Origin: Komagataella phaffii GS115
Lineage: Eukaryota; Ascomycota; Pichiomycetes; Pichiales; Pichiaceae
Reading direction: 5' to 3'
Assembly: GCF_000027005.1 (NCBI RefSeq)
Contig: NC_012964.1
Span: forward strand, 1,116,001 to 1,180,000
DNA length: 64,000 bases
The notes under the pieces were generated by a model. It saw only the letters and a program-made list of their open reading frames with translations. It did not search any database and had not been told where the DNA came from. The position numbers and the translations under genes were made by a program. Below are positions 19,426 to 27,123 of the stretch, piece after piece (the first letter of the stretch is position 1; each line of letters starts with the position of its first letter).

Positions 19426-20013
19426 TTAATTTGCGGTCCTTCGTTTTTGGGAGTAGTAGTAGCAAGGACCACCTTCACCAATTTTCTTGCTTAACTTCCT
19501 CCATAATTTCTGGAAAAATGAATTACCCTCATAATCGTATTCAACCATGTCTTTTCTTCTCGGTTTGATAGAACAAGTTGATCCTTGCACTGAAGTTGAG
19601 CTACAGAGCTTATTACCTGATCTTAAAACGTCCGACTTCAATATTTTTTCGACTTTTTCCCGTAGGATCATTTCCAGTTCCATTTCTCTTTCGTATTTTA
19701 AAAAGTCGTTTGACTCTGGGTCGTATTCAATCCCACAGTCTGTTTGGTCTCTACTCTGAGTTGCGTTTCCATTCGAATTGACGGATTGAGATGTCTCACA
19801 GTCCATCAGTAACTGTCCACATGTCTCTGGCAAAGCAATGTATGCTTTAAAAAATTTGGTGAAGAAAAGCCTATCGTTGTAGTTTGGTAGCTGATCCATT
19901 AGCCGTTGTCTTTCTAATACGTTCACCCCTCTTAATGTTTGCTCTATGTCGGCAGTGTCGATCGTAATGCCATCTTTCGGATACGTATTAGGATCGGGTG
20001 GGACATCAGGCAT
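19426..20013 (-). CDS. Hypothetical protein, 195 residues, unrecognised
   Basis: The frame from the ATG at 20013 is clean and not antisense to any gene. The N-terminal third looks folded and conserved in style (ADIEQTLRGVNVLERQRLMDQLPNYNDRLFFTKFFKAYIAL). A Ser/Asn/Gln-rich linker, a charged helix (YEREMELEMILREKVEKILKSD) and a basic, aromatic C-terminus (FFQKLWRKLSKKI, ending CYYYSQKRRTAN) follow. No signal peptide or membrane segment is evident. I do not recognise the family and assign no function. It lies just downstream of the U2 snRNA gene on the same strand. Confidence 0.6.
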   Translation of the reverse strand: MPDVPPDPNTYPKDGITIDTADIEQTLRGVNVLERQRLMDQLPNYNDRLFFTKFFKAYIALPETCGQLLMDCETSQSVNSNGNATQSRDQTDCGIEYDPESNDFLKYEREMELEMILREKVEKILKSDVLRSGNKLCSSTSVQGSTCSIKPRRKDMVEYDYEGNSFFQKLWRKLSKKIGEGGPCYYYSQKRRTAN

Positions 20014-20247
20014 GGATGCAGAGGGGCCAAAAATTGGACTGTGGTTTATTGATTTGAAATCAGTCTCTCATTTTTTTTTGTCAACCTTGACTTTGGTAGT
20101 GTGCAATCAAAGGCCTTAAGACATGGACAAAACGTACAAGCAAATAGAAGGCAAGACTGAACACAGTAAAGATGACAATACAAGCAAGTGAACGAACATC
20201 AGAAGGTCTATATAGAAATCTACATACAGTGCCTGCTATCGATTCGG

Positions 20248-20584
20248 AGTGTTGGCCCTATGGTTAGCCCCAACCGCCCTTTTTAATACATTCTACGCAT
20301 TCTTTTCCCTTCATGGATGACATGGACTCATCTCAACCACCAAGGGCGAGCGTCAGGAACCAACAGTGTAAGGGTAACGACACTCCAAATAATCAGACCC
20401 AATAGGCAAGCCTATCAAGGTGCAGATCACCCACCAGATACTTCCTTCAAGAAGGAAATTTCCAATGTCCCAGAACCAAAAATAAAGTAACATTTAAAAG
20501 CCATATATGATATGACATTTCAGCTGTTACACTGAAAAGAACAGATACTACACTTGATCTAAGCCAAAAGGCAAAGAGATCTAA
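20248..20584 (-). ncRNA. LSR1: U2 spliceosomal snRNA (3' end approximate)
   Basis: Read on the minus strand, 20584 downward gives the conserved U2 5' domain: ATCTCTTTGCCTTTTGGCTT, then the branch-point recognition region (GTGTAGTATCTG; the GUAGUA core is opposite 20546-20551), then the stem IIa sequence TTCAGTGTAACAGCTGAAAT. A Sm site of the ATTTTTGG type is at about 20476-20487. U2 pairs with intron branch points, here the TACTAAC boxes in ATP15 and LOS1. The 3' boundary is inferred from a GC-rich hairpin (GTTGG/CCAAC, 20251-20274) that could be the terminal stem-loop. If so, the RNA is about 340 nt. Confidence 0.88.
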
Positions 20585-20620
20585 GGAAGGGAAAAAAGGG
20601 TTTGCAAGGGATTCAAGCTC

Positions 20621-20628
20621 CTTTTATA
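20621..20628 (-). promoter_or_regulatory. TATA box of the U2 snRNA gene
   Basis: TATAAAAG on the minus strand, about 37-45 bases upstream of the inferred U2 5' end, a fitting place for a Pol II snRNA promoter element. The remaining sequence up to 20830 must also hold the SNF4 promoter. Confidence 0.6.
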
Positions 20629-20830
20629 GTTTTCGAGGGCTGGGGCCATAGTGAAAATCCTCCGCCCTTGGTCGTGCCTCCCCAGTTTTTCACCGTCATC
20701 CGGGTAACTGGTACCACATACTACATCTCACAGAAAAGGAACCTATCCAATTCAATCGCCTATCATATCAAGAGCGCCATCCTTTAGCAGCCAAGTTGGA
20801 ATTATTAAGTCTGGATTCACTTGAAGAGCC

Positions 20831-21805
20831 ATGTTTGAACAGCCTCAAGTTGAACTCAGCAGTGAGCAGATCAATCAGGAGCAGAAACGGGCCCTAGACG
20901 CGATACGAGTATTTCTTCAGAGCAAGACGTCTTACGATGTGTTACCAGTTTCTTACAGGCTGATAGTGTTTGATACATCTCTCCTGGTAAAGAAATCCCT
21001 CAATATTTTATTGCAGAACAGTATTGTTTCTGCTCCTTTATGGAATAATAAGACAAGTCGTTTTGCGGGGCTTCTTACCTCAAGTGATTTTATCAATGTC
21101 ATCCAATACTATTTCCAATTCCCCGACAAATTTGACCTTGTGGAGAAGTTAACATTAGATGGATTGAGAGAGGTAGAAAAGAGCATAGGAGTTTCTACCA
21201 TTGAAACCATCTCCATACATCCATTCAAATCACTTTACGAAGCTTGCGAGAAAATGTTAGTATCAAAAGCTAGAAGGATTCCCCTGATCGATGAGGATGA
21301 AAATACACACCGAGAAATTGTAGTAAGTGTGCTAACACAATATAGAATACTCAAATTTGTTGCCTTGAATTGTAAGGAAACCCGTATGTTATTAAAACCG
21401 CTGAAAGAATTACAAGTCGGCACAATGGCTGAGATGTCCACAGTGACAATGGAAACACCGGTCATTGATGTGATTCACCTTTTGTCTAACAAATGTGTGT
21501 CTTCTGTGCCAATTGTTGACGGGGAGGGCAAGCTAGTCAACGTATATGAAGCCGTCGATGTCTTAGGTTTAATCAAGGGAGGAATGTACACTGACCTTTC
21601 ATTGTCTGTCGGAGAAGCGCTTATGAGAAGAGCTGAAGATTTCGAAGGAGTCTACACATGCACATTGAACGATAGTTTGGCGACCATAATGGAAACGTTG
21701 CGGAAATCTAGGATCCACAGACTTTTCATAGTCGATACCGACACTAGCTTGTTGGGTGTTATCACATTGAGCGACATTTTGAGTTATCTTCTTTTCAGTC
21801 AATAA
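20831..21805 (+). CDS. SNF4: Snf4, gamma subunit of the SNF1/AMPK kinase
   Basis: This 324-residue protein is built of four CBS motifs in two Bateman pairs. It starts with the gamma-subunit leader (QEQKRALDAIRVFLQSKTSYDVLPVSYRLIVFDTSL), and SAPLWNNKTSRFAGLLTSSDFINVIQYY marks the first pair. The last CBS ends LFIVDTDTSLLGVITLSDILSYLLF. Snf4 binds adenine nucleotides and relieves autoinhibition of the Snf1 kinase, allowing use of non-glucose carbon. The start at 20831 fits the family length. It is divergent from U2 and followed by the OPT gene, the same SNF4-YGL114W order as S. cerevisiae. Confidence 0.96.
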   Translation: MFEQPQVELSSEQINQEQKRALDAIRVFLQSKTSYDVLPVSYRLIVFDTSLLVKKSLNILLQNSIVSAPLWNNKTSRFAGLLTSSDFINVIQYYFQFPDKFDLVEKLTLDGLREVEKSIGVSTIETISIHPFKSLYEACEKMLVSKARRIPLIDEDENTHREIVVSVLTQYRILKFVALNCKETRMLLKPLKELQVGTMAEMSTVTMETPVIDVIHLLSNKCVSSVPIVDGEGKLVNVYEAVDVLGLIKGGMYTDLSLSVGEALMRRAEDFEGVYTCTLNDSLATIMETLRKSRIHRLFIVDTDTSLLGVITLSDILSYLLFSQ

Positions 21806-21926
21806 AGATAAATGCCACCAAAATACGAATTACATTTAACGAACCAGTCACACTATCAATAAATCAAGAGTTTATTTATAAAGACCTTTTCTCCTTTGCA
21901 TCTTACTCACAAGTCTTACTTTTCTG

Positions 21927-21942
21927 TCACGTGATATATCAC
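21927..21942. promoter_or_regulatory. CACGTG E-box fused to a 12-bp palindrome
   Basis: TCACGTGA (21927-21934) overlaps the perfect palindrome GTGATATATCAC (21931-21942), about 80-95 bases upstream of the OPT transporter start. CACGTG is the site of bHLH factors such as Cbf1 and Pho4. Which factor binds here is unknown. Confidence 0.4.
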
Positions 21943-22022
21943 AATCTTTATGGAATAGGCTCTGTGCCTTTGCTTTTTCGCTTTCTCTCTATCTCATCTC
22001 AGATTACTAACCATGGAAGAAA

Positions 22023-24245
22023 ATGCCCATCCTAGCCCGTTTATGTCAAGACCCTAAGCCATGGGAAGAAAAACCTTCACTTAAACAGATTACGCCCAGA
22101 AGTATCCTAGCAGGTCTTTTGATTGGAACCATTGTACTCACTTCCAATTTTCAGTTTGGGCTACAAACAGGATGGGTATCAATGATGTCACTTCCTTCGG
22201 CGCTGTTGGGGTTTGCTACGTTCAAGGCCCTAAGTAAGAAACTGAGTTATCCCTTCACGGACGTCGAGAATGTTTTTGTTCAAAGTGTGGCAGTCGCAAC
22301 GGGAACCGGTCCTTTAGCTTATGGGTTTGTTGGGATCATTCCAGCTATGGAAAAATTCATGACTGAAGAAGAGAGTGGACTAGGTGCTACTTTAAAACTT
22401 TCCTTAACCCAGTTGATTTTGTGGTCACTGGGTGTTGCATTCTTTGGAGTTTTCTTTGCAATTCCGCTAAGAAAAGAGGTAATCATCAGGGAGAAGTTGA
22501 GTTTCCCATCAGGTTCGGCCACAGGAACTCTCATCAGTGTTCTTCATAACACAGAACTATACGAAGACGGGAATAAGATCGGTACCGATAAGGGTAATCT
22601 CCCTAGCCAAGATAATGATGAAAGTTGCTCGCATGATTCTCAATCTAAGCAAGGACCGGCACGCAAAAGCAATGAGTCAGCAGGGTCAGCAGCAGCTTAT
22701 TCACCACTGAACGATTGCACTGTTATCGAATCTCAAGACTTAGTCACTCTGCAAAGAGTTGAAGCCTACAACCATAATATTCGATCATTGGTTTCAACCT
22801 TCAGTGTTTCTTCTGTTTATACTATATTAGCATTTTTCATCCCATTGCTGAGGCAGGTTCCGATATTTGGTACCTATCTCTCCAAGAACTATTTGTGGAA
22901 CTTTCAACCATCTCCGGCTTATATTGGACAGGGGATGATCATGGGATTGCCATCTGTTTCTTATATGTTGTTTGGATCTATACTCGGGTGGGGAGTATTG
23001 GCGCCATTGGCTCAAAAACTAGAATGGGCTCCTGGCCCAATCGATGACTGGAAAGTTGGAGGACAAGGATGGATTCTATGGATTAGTTTGGCTGTTATGG
23101 TGAGCGATTCTGTCATCAGTTTTTTGGTTGTGACTATCAAATCTTCCTTGAATTTCTACCATAGAAGGTATGCTAACAGTGACCAGGACAGTTTGCCATT
23201 ACTTAACAGCGAAACTTCATCAAATGATGAACCAACCAATAGCACTAATGAGGGAAACTCTCTTCATTTTGGTGATGAACCGACTAATAGCTTAAATGAA
23301 GACCACTCTCTGCATTTAACTGATCCCATTTCTATAATTGAGGATGAATTAAACACCCCAGACACGATAGAAGCCAAAGATGTGGATGAAAAACACTTAG
23401 TTTCCACCAACGCTGCAACCATAGGTGTACTCTTATCCTCAATTTTATGCATCGTCCTCGTTCGATATGTATTCAGTTCAATTGTTCCTATCTACGCTTT
23501 GGTCACAGCAGTGATACTTGCACTTTTCCTTTCAATATTGGCCGTCAGAGCTTTAGGTGAAACTGACCTAAACCCGGTCAGTGGCATCGGTAAAATTTCT
23601 CAGTTGATATTTGCTCTCATCATCCCAGCATCTCAACCAGGCGCTGTATTGATCAATCTAATAGCTGGAGGTATTTCAGAAGCTGGAGCTCAACAAGCTG
23701 GTGATTTGATGCAGGATTTGAAAACAGGTCATTTGATTGGAGCTTCGCCAAAAGCACAATTTGTTGCCCAGATGATTGGCTCAGGGTACAGTGTGTTACT
23801 AAGTTCAATCATGTATAAAGTTTATGACAGTGTCTACGAATTACCAGGTCCAATATTTCGCATACCAACTGCAATTATTTGGATCGATTGCGCAAGAATA
23901 GTTAACGGGAAAGGTCTCCCGCCTCATGCGCTGAAATTTAGCGTGATTTTCGGACTGATTTTTGGAATTGTAGCTATTATCAAGAATGTAATGCCAAAAT
24001 CTCATAAGTGGCATAAGTTTTTGGTGTACGTCCCATCCGGAGTTCCAGTGGGAATTGGTATTTATAACACTCCAAGTTTTACGCTAGCTCGATTCATTGG
24101 AGGTATTGTTTCTTACTTTTGGATGACCAAGACACGTAATAGTCATAACTCAAAGATTCAAATGATTGTGTTCAGTAGTGGATTGATATTGGGTGAGGGG
24201 GTTTTCAGTGTTATAACTATGATTCTAACTGGTTTGGGATTATAA
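22023..24245 (+). CDS. OPT-family oligopeptide/metal-chelate transporter, YGL114W-like
   Basis: This 740-residue multi-pass membrane protein has the OPT signature region near its start (LTSNFQFGLQTGWVSMMSLPSALLGF). Further transmembrane blocks run throughout (for example LPSVSYMLFGSILGWGVLAPLA, AGGISEAGAQQAGDLMQDLKTGHL, GLIFGIVAIIK). Two hydrophilic loops interrupt it, at about residues 180-240 and 385-470; the second holds an imperfect 16-residue tandem duplication (DEPTNS...). Substrates of the YGL114W branch are not established; the family imports peptides or metal chelates. The start is uncertain: an ATG at 22013 in good context lies out of frame 10 bases upstream. Position after SNF4 is conserved. 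Confidence 0.88.
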   Translation: MPILARLCQDPKPWEEKPSLKQITPRSILAGLLIGTIVLTSNFQFGLQTGWVSMMSLPSALLGFATFKALSKKLSYPFTDVENVFVQSVAVATGTGPLAYGFVGIIPAMEKFMTEEESGLGATLKLSLTQLILWSLGVAFFGVFFAIPLRKEVIIREKLSFPSGSATGTLISVLHNTELYEDGNKIGTDKGNLPSQDNDESCSHDSQSKQGPARKSNESAGSAAAYSPLNDCTVIESQDLVTLQRVEAYNHNIRSLVSTFSVSSVYTILAFFIPLLRQVPIFGTYLSKNYLWNFQPSPAYIGQGMIMGLPSVSYMLFGSILGWGVLAPLAQKLEWAPGPIDDWKVGGQGWILWISLAVMVSDSVISFLVVTIKSSLNFYHRRYANSDQDSLPLLNSETSSNDEPTNSTNEGNSLHFGDEPTNSLNEDHSLHLTDPISIIEDELNTPDTIEAKDVDEKHLVSTNAATIGVLLSSILCIVLVRYVFSSIVPIYALVTAVILALFLSILAVRALGETDLNPVSGIGKISQLIFALIIPASQPGAVLINLIAGGISEAGAQQAGDLMQDLKTGHLIGASPKAQFVAQMIGSGYSVLLSSIMYKVYDSVYELPGPIFRIPTAIIWIDCARIVNGKGLPPHALKFSVIFGLIFGIVAIIKNVMPKSHKWHKFLVYVPSGVPVGIGIYNTPSFTLARFIGGIVSYFWMTKTRNSHNSKIQMIVFSSGLILGEGVFSVITMILTGLGL

Positions 24246-24338
24246 AAATGTTCTATAATGGATAAAAATAGTTTGTTCCGTTTTTGATGACTTATTTATT
24301 GACACTTTTTAGAGACATTATTGTTATTATTATTATTA

Positions 24339-25235
24339 TTAATCTTTTGCACTTGCCGTTTTGGCTTCTCTGTAATTCTTATCCTTATTTTGATCAACTC
24401 TTGCAAGGAAGTCTTGTTTTTCCAAGTAGCCACCCTTATTGTGGGTTTTAAGCTGAGCATCAATACCATGCTTATCGACGTAGCGGGCCCAATCCAATCT
24501 TGATTTTTCTAAAGTGGAAAGCTTGGAGGCAGTAGGGTCACTGATGATCTTGTCTATCAGAGAAGGTCGTTTCCTCCTAATCATTCTTTTAACTACTTTG
24601 CCATCGGATAGTATTTGCGATGGATTGTAATGCGATCTGTGAATTGGCTTTGAAGGGACATTTTTGAGCTTTACAGAGTTCAAGTATGCTTTTGCCTCTG
24701 CCGAGTTGACATGAACTTTCTTGGTCTGAAAAATCGTCTTTCCTGCAAACTCGTACGATGTTTCAATTGTAATCATCTCATCAGGGCTGTTAGAGCTGGA
24801 ATCATCAGCCTTGTCATCATCAGCAGTACTGAGTGGCGATTGCTTTTTTTTTGTGTTTTTACTGTCCTTTCTCAATTGTTCCCATACCGAGTCTATATCA
24901 ACAGATGGAGTAAGAGCACGGACGGCTCTTTTCTCTTGTTTTTCGTGTTTTTCGGCTTCTCTTTGCCTTCGTGTCTTGATAAGACCGCCTGCAGATAAAC
25001 CTAGCTTATCGAAATTGGACTCTTGTTGAAAGTCTTGGTCATCGTCCGAATCACCGTTATCATTATCATTGTCTTGATCGTTCTTAGCTGTGGGATCGTA
25101 ATCATAATCTTCGGATTCATTGTAGTCACTATTTTCGGATCCAGTGGTTACTCTGCCATCAGGAGCATCAATAGAAGTGTCCTCGTTTACGAGGACTTGG
25201 CCAGTTTGCGTGTCCTTGCTGGAAGCCATTTGCAT
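24339..25235 (-). CDS. SWC5: Swc5, SWR1 chromatin-remodelling complex subunit (BCNT family)
   Basis: The first ATG is at 25235 (MQMASSKD), with a second possible one at 25229, giving 298 residues. The N-terminal half is highly acidic (DNDNDNGDSDDDQDF), as in Swc5, where it binds H2A-H2B. The C-terminal about 80 residues form the BCNT domain (SKLSTLEKSRLDWARYVDKHG...GGYLEKQDFLARVDQN), the family hallmark. Swc5 is needed for Swr1 to exchange H2A for H2A.Z in nucleosomes. It is convergent with the OPT gene, about 90 bases apart. Confidence 0.93.
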   Translation of the reverse strand: MQMASSKDTQTGQVLVNEDTSIDAPDGRVTTGSENSDYNESEDYDYDPTAKNDQDNDNDNGDSDDDQDFQQESNFDKLGLSAGGLIKTRRQREAEKHEKQEKRAVRALTPSVDIDSVWEQLRKDSKNTKKKQSPLSTADDDKADDSSSNSPDEMITIETSYEFAGKTIFQTKKVHVNSAEAKAYLNSVKLKNVPSKPIHRSHYNPSQILSDGKVVKRMIRRKRPSLIDKIISDPTASKLSTLEKSRLDWARYVDKHGIDAQLKTHNKGGYLEKQDFLARVDQNKDKNYREAKTASAKD

Positions 25236-25445
25236 TTTGTTCAAGGGAAAAGTCCAGGATCCATCTGTGTGAATATATGTTATTGATTAGGAATCAGTTC
25301 GCGAAGATCTTAACAAGAAAACTGGAGGCGAGTTTGACTAGGGACCACTGACCATTGACTGGCCCACCATAAAGGTGCCAAGTGCTTACTATATAACCAC
25401 GTCACGAGTATCATAAATTCATATACTAACTTTGATAAAAAATAA

Positions 25446-26579
25446 TTATGGGCGGAAAACCAACTTCTGAGCTGAAACTTTGCCATCCTTGAGCAAGACG
25501 GCTGCTTCCTCTGCATGCTCCAATCCATTGCCCAATATCTTGGCTTCAATAGGAATAATTTCCCCATTGTGAACATACTTAGAAACATAACTCCAAAATT
25601 CAAGGTGGCTTTCTTTGGCGCCAGGTTCAGCATTGAAATCAAAACCAGGAAAATGTTGGTCTTCACCTAGAGTGGTGTAGGCCAAGGTACTGGACAACTT
25701 AACATTCTTGTTCAACTCAACCCCTAGCTCGGTCAAAGCGCTTGGGAAAATTACCTGAATGTTATCCAGATAGGAGTGTGCTTTCTCGGGAAGAACATTG
25801 TAAGCTTCTTTGTAAAGGTTTTCATCACCGGCAGTCAGGTAAGTGTATGTCAGGTCCTCGCCTGCAAAGGCCTTGATCTGATCGAACACATCAGCGTCAT
25901 GGTAGTCAAAAACTTTATCTGCACCAATAGCTTGTAATTTTTCAAAATTCTTTCTTGAAGCCGTGGCCAGCACCTTCAAACCGTAGATCTTCTTCGCAAC
26001 TTGGATAGCCAAGAATCCAGTAGCTGTGGCACCACCTAAGATCAAAATGTACTTGGAGCTGTTCCCTGGAGCCTTTTCCCTCAGTCCAAAAAAGTGATGG
26101 AAAGAGCCTCCGATAGTGACGAGTCCTAACGTAATAGTAGCTGCAGCCTCAAAAGAATCGATCTTACCTGAAGGTATTACGGTATCATTAGAACGGGACT
26201 TTAGGCTCTTTTGATAATTAAGAGACCATCTGGAGTCTACTACGGCATATTCTTTAAACAGCCCATCGGCAGGATGATGCTGGTAACCACCATGAGCGAA
26301 GGAAGAGACATGGTCACCAACATTGAAGCCTTCAACTTTGGGACCGACTTTGACCACAACGCCCGAAGAGTCTGTACCAACAACATTGCCCTTGACTCCC
26401 CAACCAAAGAGAGCATGTTTCCAGTCAGTTGGGTTAGCAGCAAAGGCCTTTTGGTGGACTAGTAATTGATAGTCATTGAGATCAGTAATTGTGGGGATCT
26501 CAGTTACATCGAACAATGGACCCTTTTGGGGGTCAGCGGAAAGGACAACGGCCTTCTGGGTGGAAGGGATTGAAGTCAT
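25446..26579 (-). CDS. Medium-chain dehydrogenase/reductase, zinc-independent type (YNL134C/YCR102C-like)
   Basis: This 377-residue protein of the MDR superfamily has an N-terminal GroES-like fold (about 10-140: NPTDWKHALFGWGVKGNVVGTDSSGVVVKVG and VGDHVSSFAHGG) and a Rossmann domain. The nucleotide-binding motif is ILGGATATGFLAIQVAK (about residue 195), followed by ATASRKNFEKLQAIGADKVFDYHD. The cysteine/histidine ligands of the catalytic zinc are absent, which points to an NADPH-dependent reductase of the enoyl/quinone class. The fungal YNL134C/YCR102C/YLR460C group is the best match. The substrate is unknown. A 544-base spacer separates it from the upstream membrane protein gene. Confidence 0.85.
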   Translation of the reverse strand: MTSIPSTQKAVVLSADPQKGPLFDVTEIPTITDLNDYQLLVHQKAFAANPTDWKHALFGWGVKGNVVGTDSSGVVVKVGPKVEGFNVGDHVSSFAHGGYQHHPADGLFKEYAVVDSRWSLNYQKSLKSRSNDTVIPSGKIDSFEAAATITLGLVTIGGSFHHFFGLREKAPGNSSKYILILGGATATGFLAIQVAKKIYGLKVLATASRKNFEKLQAIGADKVFDYHDADVFDQIKAFAGEDLTYTYLTAGDENLYKEAYNVLPEKAHSYLDNIQVIFPSALTELGVELNKNVKLSSTLAYTTLGEDQHFPGFDFNAEPGAKESHLEFWSYVSKYVHNGEIIPIEAKILGNGLEHAEEAAVLLKDGKVSAQKLVFRP

Positions 26580-27123
26580 TAGGGGAGGATATACTTTAAG
26601 TTAAGGATAAGTTATTTGGGATTCAAGGGCTGGAAAACCCAAAGGGTTTTATACATAGTTGAAATTACTAATAGATTTCCAATTAGATCGATTGCGGATT
26701 GCTACTGCGAATTGCGTCTTGGATGAGTAACAGGCTTAGTCAGATTACGAAACATGGCTTTTATGTCAGCGAGTTTTCATGTGAACACGAATAGCTACTA
26801 CCTGTCTACTCTAGAAGATCTAGAACAATCTGGTGAGTCGAATAGTAGCGAGTTTCTTTACATTTTTTGTTAGGTTGAACTTGTCCAAGAAATTGGATTC
26901 CTGGAAACTCGCTGTTAGTTCTTAGTGTTCAATGCTATGATTAATAGGTGATCTTGAACAGAAAGCCAAAGGAAATCCAAGTTGTCGCAACGGTCTGTAA
27001 GTCAAGAGGGCGTAAGCAACTTTTGAAGTCAATTTCCTGTAAAACGCACATCTCTAACGATTGAGGCATAGAATGTCATTCATTATTTACAATTATATTA
27101 GCTATGCTTATTGCAAAAATAGG
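26580..27123. other. Intergenic region with inverted repeats
   Basis: This 544-base gap between two minus-strand genes contains the perfect 10-bp inverted repeat AGCGAGTTTC (26847-26856)/GAAACTCGCT (26904-26913). A TCCAA-GAAA-TTGGA hairpin (26884-26897) is nested inside it. The alternative pair GCTACTA (26794-26800)/TAGTAGC (26843-26849) overlaps it. It may be an uncharacterised structured RNA or only promoter and 3' UTR sequence. No coding sequence is seen. Confidence 0.4.

Noticed and set aside
20602..20787. 61-residue frame between U2 and SNF4
   Set aside because: It overlaps the U2 promoter TATA box and has no protein-like pattern.
21806..22036. An intron in front of the OPT transporter, suggested by TACTAAC at 22005-22011
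   Set aside because: No GTAAGT/GTATGT-like donor and no coding first exon are visible in the short upstream region.
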